A stretch of DNA of 8,511 nucleotides from Desulfobacterales bacterium (GTDB lineage Bacteria; Desulfobacterota; Desulfobacteria; Desulfobacterales; 4be13). Shown piece by piece: positions 4,659 through 8,511 of this stretch (positions within the stretch are counted from its first letter, which is position 1; the number at the start of each line of letters is the position of its first letter). The stretch lies in NCBI GenBank assembly GCA_029940115.1, contig JAOZRQ010000294.1, forward strand, positions 1 through 8,511. The letters run 5' to 3'. A program made the position numbers and the translations under genes. The notes beneath the pieces were generated by a model. It was not told the DNA's origin. It searched no databases and saw only the letters and a list, made by a program, of their open reading frames with translations.

Positions 4659-6178
4659 ACAAAACAGATGAACTGCTCCAAGGGAAGCAACTTGCCCGCA
4701 ACAGTCTCCTGAATCTCCTCGGCTATTTCACGCCTATGGGCGTGGCCGCGTTCACCATTCCGCCGCTCATCAGGGGCATCGGCACGGATCGTTTCGGTGT
4801 GCTGACCCTCGCTTGGGTGATCATCGGCTATCTGAGCCTCTTTGACATGGGCCTGAGCCGCGCGCTGACCAAACTGGTCGCGGAAAAACTGGGTGCGGAT
4901 CAGGAGAAGGATATTCCCGGGCTGGTCTGGAGCGCCATCCTCCTTATGGGTGTCATGGGCGCGGCCGTGGCGTCAGGCGGGACCCTGCTCCTGCCGTGGC
5001 TGATTCAGGACATGCTCACCGTTCCCCCGGCATTGCAGGCCGAAACCCTGGACGCGTTCCATCTTCTGATGCTCTCCCTGCCGCTTGTGATTCCGAGCAT
5101 CGGCCTGCGAGGGGTGTTGGACGCATACCAGCGGTTTGATCTGACCAACGCGGTGCGGGTCACTCTGGGAATATACAGTTTCTCAGCCCCGTTGCTTGTG
5201 CTCCCCTTTTCCGAGAAGCTCACGCCGATGGTGGGGGTGCTGGTGGCCGGCCGTCTGACCGCGTGTCTGGCCCATCTGTTGCTCTGTTTCCGGGTCGTGC
5301 CCTCCTTGGTTCGCGGCATTCGCCCGCAACGAAAAATGGCGGGCCCCCTGATCCGCTTCGGGGGATGGATGACGGTCACGAATGTCATCAGTCCGCTCAT
5401 GATCTACTTAGACCGGTTTCTGATCGGCTCCATCCTGTCGGTCACCGCGGTGGCCCACTATGCGACGCCCAACGAGGTGGTGACAAAGCTCTGGCTCTTT
5501 CCCGGAGCGGTCATGGGGGTGCTGTTCCCCGCGTTTTCCACGAGTTTCGTCCAGAATCGGGCGCATACCGCGGCCCTCTTTGGCAAGGGGGTGAAGGCCA
5601 TCTTTCTGGTCCTGTTTCCGGCATCCCTGATGATGATCACCTTGGCAGAGGAGGGACTCGGCTTCTGGCTCGGTTCCGAATTTGCCAAAAACAGCACCCT
5701 TCCCCTGCAATGGATGACCATCGGTGTCTTCATCCATAGCCTCGGAATGGTTCCCCATGGGCTGATCCAGGGAATCGGTCGGCCCGACCTCACCGCCAAA
5801 CTCCGCTTTGCGGAGTTGCCGGTTTATCTGATCACGCTGTGGGGAGCGATCAGCGTCAGCGGGATTCTGGGGGCCGCCATCGTGTGGGTGGTGCGGATCA
5901 CCGCGGACACGGCACTCATGTTCGCCATGGTCTGGCACTTGCTGAACCTCGACGCGGAAATGATGTGGCGGAGAGGGGGAATCATGGGAGGGGTGATCCT
6001 GACCCTCGCGGTCGCCATGACATTGACAGATATTGAAATGAAGGGCGTCTTTCTTCTGCTGACCCTTCTGATCTATGTCCCGAGTGCATGGTTCCTGATC
6101 CTGAGCCCGGGGGAGCGGATGTGGATGAGAACAAAATTTGAGATGATATTTGTCCGCTGTGTACAAGACAAAAAATGA
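4655..6178 (+). CDS. Wzx-type polysaccharide flippase
   Basis: This inner-membrane protein of the oligosaccharide flippase family (MOP superfamily, COG2244-like) is expected to move lipid-linked sugar units to the periplasm. It has 507 residues from the chosen start. A positively charged N-terminus (GKQLARNSLLNLLG) precedes about 12-14 hydrophobic segments. The family-like opening runs through PPLIRGIGTDRFGVLTLAW, GYLSLFDMGLSRAL and KLVAEKLG. Further segments include FGGWMTVTNVISPLMIYLDR (about 236-255) and VFLLLTLLIYVPSAWFLIL near the C-terminus. I chose 4655 because it fits the first transmembrane helix and overlaps the upstream ORF by ATGA. A GTG at 4520 would add a 45-residue, proline/glycine-rich extension unlike the family. 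No glycosyltransferase or polymerase gene lies nearby, so its substrate cannot be inferred. Confidence 0.9.
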   Translation: MNKTDELLQGKQLARNSLLNLLGYFTPMGVAAFTIPPLIRGIGTDRFGVLTLAWVIIGYLSLFDMGLSRALTKLVAEKLGADQEKDIPGLVWSAILLMGVMGAAVASGGTLLLPWLIQDMLTVPPALQAETLDAFHLLMLSLPLVIPSIGLRGVLDAYQRFDLTNAVRVTLGIYSFSAPLLVLPFSEKLTPMVGVLVAGRLTACLAHLLLCFRVVPSLVRGIRPQRKMAGPLIRFGGWMTVTNVISPLMIYLDRFLIGSILSVTAVAHYATPNEVVTKLWLFPGAVMGVLFPAFSTSFVQNRAHTAALFGKGVKAIFLVLFPASLMMITLAEEGLGFWLGSEFAKNSTLPLQWMTIGVFIHSLGMVPHGLIQGIGRPDLTAKLRFAELPVYLITLWGAISVSGILGAAIVWVVRITADTALMFAMVWHLLNLDAEMMWRRGGIMGGVILTLAVAMTLTDIEMKGVFLLLTLLIYVPSAWFLILSPGERMWMRTKFEMIFVRCVQDKK

Positions 6179-6203
6179 GAATCCCTGTCAGGATCGCCCC
6201 GGT

Positions 6204-6264
6204 TGTAGGGTGGGTTTTGCCCGTGCCCAGTTTCGGGCACGGTGGTTTTCAAACACCTTCTACA
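6204..6264. terminator. nested hairpin after the flippase gene
   Basis: An inner 8-bp stem CCGTGCCC/GGGCACGG (6221-6228 and 6235-6242) with loop AGTTTC is enclosed by an imperfect outer stem, TGTAGGGTG (6204-6212) with CACC..CTACA (6254-6264). GGTTTTC follows the inner stem, so it could terminate transcription 40 bases after the flippase stop. The nested 61-base architecture also resembles a MITE-like repeat comparable in size to the one at 1029-1090. Confidence 0.6.
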
Positions 6265-6807
6265 TGAGTTTCGGTTAAGCGACAAATTAGATTGGACAAT
6301 ATGTTCGGAAGCCAATGTCCATAATGTGTTTTCCCATGACATTGTCTGCATCCGGAACCATATGCGACAAACACTTGCACTTTTTTCTTGAACTCAGTTT
6401 GCCTTCATGTTGCCAACCTCCTCTGGGATGTCAACCATTTTGTGCAATATTGGGGGAGGCGGGAGACGGATTTCTTGCCCACCTGTGATTCTGGGGCTGG
6501 ACGGGAGTTGCCCATGAAATGATTGTCTGACATTTCCGGGAAATGGCGTCGAATTCTTGCATGGAAATTCCAAATCATCGTTCCCGAGGGAAAGTGGTTT
6601 GGAATCGTGGGATCACTGTGCAAAAAATTTGTCCGACAATTGGATTGGCTTCGTTGATGGACGACGGTTGCCTGACAGGCAGGCACATCAGCGTCAAAGA
6701 GGTGCAAAGGCATGGAAACAGGGAGAATGTCATTTTTCTTTCCTGTCTCATGGTGTTGGGAGCCTTGCCAAGATGTTCACGGAGCACAGAATCATGGTGA
6801 AAGATGA
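6265..6807. other. long region without a convincing gene
   Basis: Open frames exist on both strands, but none has family resemblance or consistent codon usage. A fair ribosome binding site, AGAGGTG (6698-6704), precedes ATG at 6712, but that frame stops at 6805-6807. Another frame over about 6719-6775 encodes a signal-peptide-like hydrophobic run (VIFLSCLMVLGALP). These may be relics of the 5' end of the decayed surface-protein gene that follows. A small perfect palindrome TGCCTG-A-CAGGCA lies at 6669-6681. Confidence 0.5.
6567..6605. repeat. imperfect hairpin repeat
   Basis: ATTCCAAA (6567-6574) pairs with TTTGGAAT (6598-6605), and an inner TTCCC-GAG-GGAA stem lies at 6581-6592. The arms otherwise differ by substitutions and an indel. 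It resembles an eroded copy of a short hairpin element. It shares no core with the other repeats in this window. Confidence 0.5.
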
Positions 6808-8196
6808 TCAGGGTGTGCCTTCGACCAGGGAACACAGGCCGTGTGGCAGAGTGGCGGACATTTTGCGTGTGATGGGGTCGGCGGGGCGCGGGCAACGAAG
6901 AGGGTCACGATCATCCTGGAGGCGAATGACACCGCCATAAAAGGTGTGCTTCAGGATGCCGCGGGGATTCCGGTCAGCGATGTCCCGGGGCGACTCCCGC
7001 AGGGGAGAAGAGCGCGGCCCAGACCTGCGACATAAAAGACGGAAGATTTGAGTTCATGGTCGGCGAGGGTGTGTGGAACCTGAGCTATGAACTCGACACG
7101 AACCGGTACATGCGCTCACCGGCTCTGCCGATCCGGGTCGGCGCCATCAGCGGAAAGGCCGTGACCGAGACCATCCCCCTGTTCCCCCTGGGCCGGGCAA
7201 CAGGCCGTCCGGATGGCGGGACGCGAGGGAGGATGATCCGCCTCTTGCGCTCCGCAGCGCGGACACCTTCATCGCCGGAACGGTCCTCGCCGCGGACGGA
7301 AAGCCGGTCCCGGGAGCGTCTGTCTCAGGTTACAGCGGAGACGGCCAGAAGGCTTATGGCCGCACGGATGAGAGCGGGGACTACCGGCTCAAGGTGGCGC
7401 GTGCGGATGAGAACGGAAGCAATGCCTGGACCCTGCGGGCGGTCAGCGAGGCGGGAGACAACACTTGGTCCCGCAACGACAGACTCCTGCTCAACATCTC
7501 CGGAACCGATGAGACGGTGATTGCGGAGGATATCTCCCTGGACTCCGATGCGGACCCGCTGCCCCGGGCCGAGATCGAGGAGTTCTTCCCGGGGGACGGA
7601 ATATCCCTGACCCTGTCCGACGGCGCACGGATACAGATACCCGGGAACGCGGTGTCAACGTCCGAGGAGACCCTGAAGCTGATTGTGACACCCCTGGCCG
7701 AGGGCCTGCCGGACACCGCCGGGAACCGGGTCATTTCCTACGGCTACGACATCACGATCTATGAGACGGAGAGCGGCAGAAGCCTTTCCGGGCAGTTGCA
7801 CAAGGATATCCTCATCACTCTCCGCTGCGATGCGGATGATCTGGAAAAGGCGGGCATCAGAACCGGGGATGTCCGGCGGCCTCCTTCTCGGAAACATCCG
7901 GGAGCTGGCTCCCCGCCGAAAACTTCACCCCGGACGAGACCGGTCTCAGGATCGGGTTCCGGACGGACCATCTCTCGGTCTGGGCGCTCACAGGCATCGT
8001 GACAGAGGGACTCGCCGAACCCGGGGATGTGGACGGCGACGGCACTGTCAGCCTGGCAGATGCGATTCTGGCATTGCAGGTCTGCGCCCAGTTCACGCCG
8101 TCCCCGGATGTCTATGTCATCTCGGAAGTCAGCGGAGACGGCAGGATCGGGATGGCCGAGGCGGTGTTTGCCCTTAGGAAGATCGCCGGGATGTAG
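6808..8196 (+). pseudogene. frameshifted secreted protein with CarbopepD_reg-like, ZU5-like and dockerin domains
   Basis: Four consecutive open stretches encode one continuous protein if three -1 shifts are repaired: about 6808-6990, 6990-7226, 7229-7873 and 7876-8196. In order they show a carboxypeptidase-regulatory-like beta unit (VTIILEANDTAIKGVLQDAAG, joined to GRFEFMVGEGVWNLSYELDT), and a second such unit (FIAGTVLAADGKPVPGASV, DESGDYRLKV). A ZU5-like module follows (SLTLSDGARIQIPGNAV, VTPLAEGLPDTAGN, YGYDITIYE). A type-I dockerin-like end follows: GDVDGDGTVSLADAILALQ has a good calcium loop, and EVSGDGRIGMAEAVFALRK a weaker one. Such proteins are usually exported, with dockerins binding cohesins or anchoring on the cell surface. 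No start codon or intact signal peptide is found and a stop lies at 6805-6807, so the gene is 5'-truncated as well as shifted. Sequencing error in G/C runs or programmed frameshifting are alternatives to decay. Confidence 0.75.
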
Positions 8197-8368
8197 AACA
8201 ATTTTTCAAATTGTTTCACGGGCGGGGGATTTGGCAATCCCCCGCGAGCAACATAACATAATAAACCGCAAGCAACATAACAAACCGCGAGCAACATAAT
8301 AAACCGCTCGCTTCGGGTTGGCAAACCCGAAGCAATGTGGAACAATTTTTCAAATTGCTTCACGGGCG
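8191..8368. repeat. composite hairpin array between 34-bp direct repeats
   Basis: A 34-bp direct repeat (8191-8224 and 8335-8368, two mismatches, exact 144-base offset) contains the small hairpin CAATTT-TTC-AAATTG. Between the copies lie a perfect 10-bp stem with loop TGGC (8222-8245), three tandem units of GC(G/A)AGCAACATAA...AAACC (8244-8267, 8268-8286, 8287-8305), and another perfect 10-bp stem with loop GGCA (8310-8333). The first direct-repeat copy covers the TAG stop of the dockerin gene. A weaker hairpin (GGGC..GCCC, 8364-8388) follows. Confidence 0.85.
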
Positions 8369-8411
8369 AAAAACCCCGTTTTCAGCCCTTAACCCGTCTT
8401 TTTCGCATATT

Positions 8412-8511
8412 CTCAGCTGTCCCTACGGGACAGGAATGTCGGGGGATGAGTAACCCGGCAATGAATTGCCGGGCTATTCTCAGTTGTCCCCACGGGACAA
8501 GAATATCGGGG
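8412..8511 (+). repeat. terminal cluster of the same repeat family as the left end
   Basis: Hairpin CTGTCCC-TAC-GGGACAG (8417-8433), palindrome CCCGGCAAT-GA-ATTGCCGGG (8454-8473), CTATTCTCAG, then hairpin TTGTCCC-CAC-GGGACAA (8484-8500). Bases 8465-8511 match the reverse complement of the 69-bp unit at 1-69, so this copy faces the opposite way and runs off the window. The stems at 8417 and 8484 differ by a compensatory C-G to T-A change at the closing pair. Confidence 0.85.

Noticed and set aside
6557..6940. 127-codon plus-strand ORF upstream of the dockerin pseudogene
   Set aside because: Its composition is not protein-like, and its last part runs out of frame through the recognisable beta-domain coding region.
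6991..7007. CTCCC-GCA-GGGGAG resembling the GTCCC-GCA-GGGAC core of the repeat family
   Set aside because: It lies in coding sequence reading PGATPAGEK and lacks the rest of the element, so it is probably coincidence.

Overview
The window looks like a chromosomal segment from a repeat-rich Desulfobacterota (deltaproteobacterial) genome, possibly a Desulfonema- or Desulfococcus-like lineage. The organism assignment is inference. It rests on the nadD-rsfS-gpmI gene order, which is common in sulfate-reducing deltaproteobacteria, on several families of short hairpin repeats, and on a degenerate surface-protein gene ending in a dockerin-like domain. All intact genes lie on the plus strand.

Layout. 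Positions 1-298 hold a cluster of palindromic repeats: two 69-bp tandem units, then a partial unit that flips orientation. Positions 351-3109 hold a compact housekeeping operon: nadD (NAD synthesis), rsfS (ribosome silencing factor) and gpmI (cofactor-independent phosphoglycerate mutase). The rsfS and gpmI genes overlap by ATGA. A hairpin element flanked by a 23-bp near-identical direct repeat has been inserted between nadD and rsfS. The repeat shows that these two genes also once overlapped by ATGA, and the duplication spared both reading frames.

Positions 3338-4111 hold a small two-gene unit: an 80-residue protein made of two TPR-like repeats, and a 169-residue protein with a degenerate cyclic-nucleotide-binding fold. 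Positions 4112-4526 contain two hairpin repeats that bracket a minus-strand remnant resembling the C-terminus of a PP2C-type phosphatase, followed by a candidate sigma-54 promoter. Next come a 43-codon ORF and a 507-residue Wzx-type polysaccharide flippase, again joined by an ATGA overlap.

Positions 6204-6264 hold a hairpin element or terminator, and 6265-6807 shows no convincing gene. Positions 6808-8196 hold a decayed secreted-protein gene: carboxypeptidase-regulatory-like beta domains, a ZU5-like module and a terminal dockerin, broken by three -1 shifts. The window ends in a composite hairpin array (8191-8368) and further copies of the first repeat family, in the opposite orientation to the tandem units at position 1.

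No CRISPR array, tRNA, rRNA, transposase or integrase is visible. The main interest lies in how short hairpin elements have inserted into operon junctions and gene ends, and in the uncharacterised TPR/CNB gene pair.
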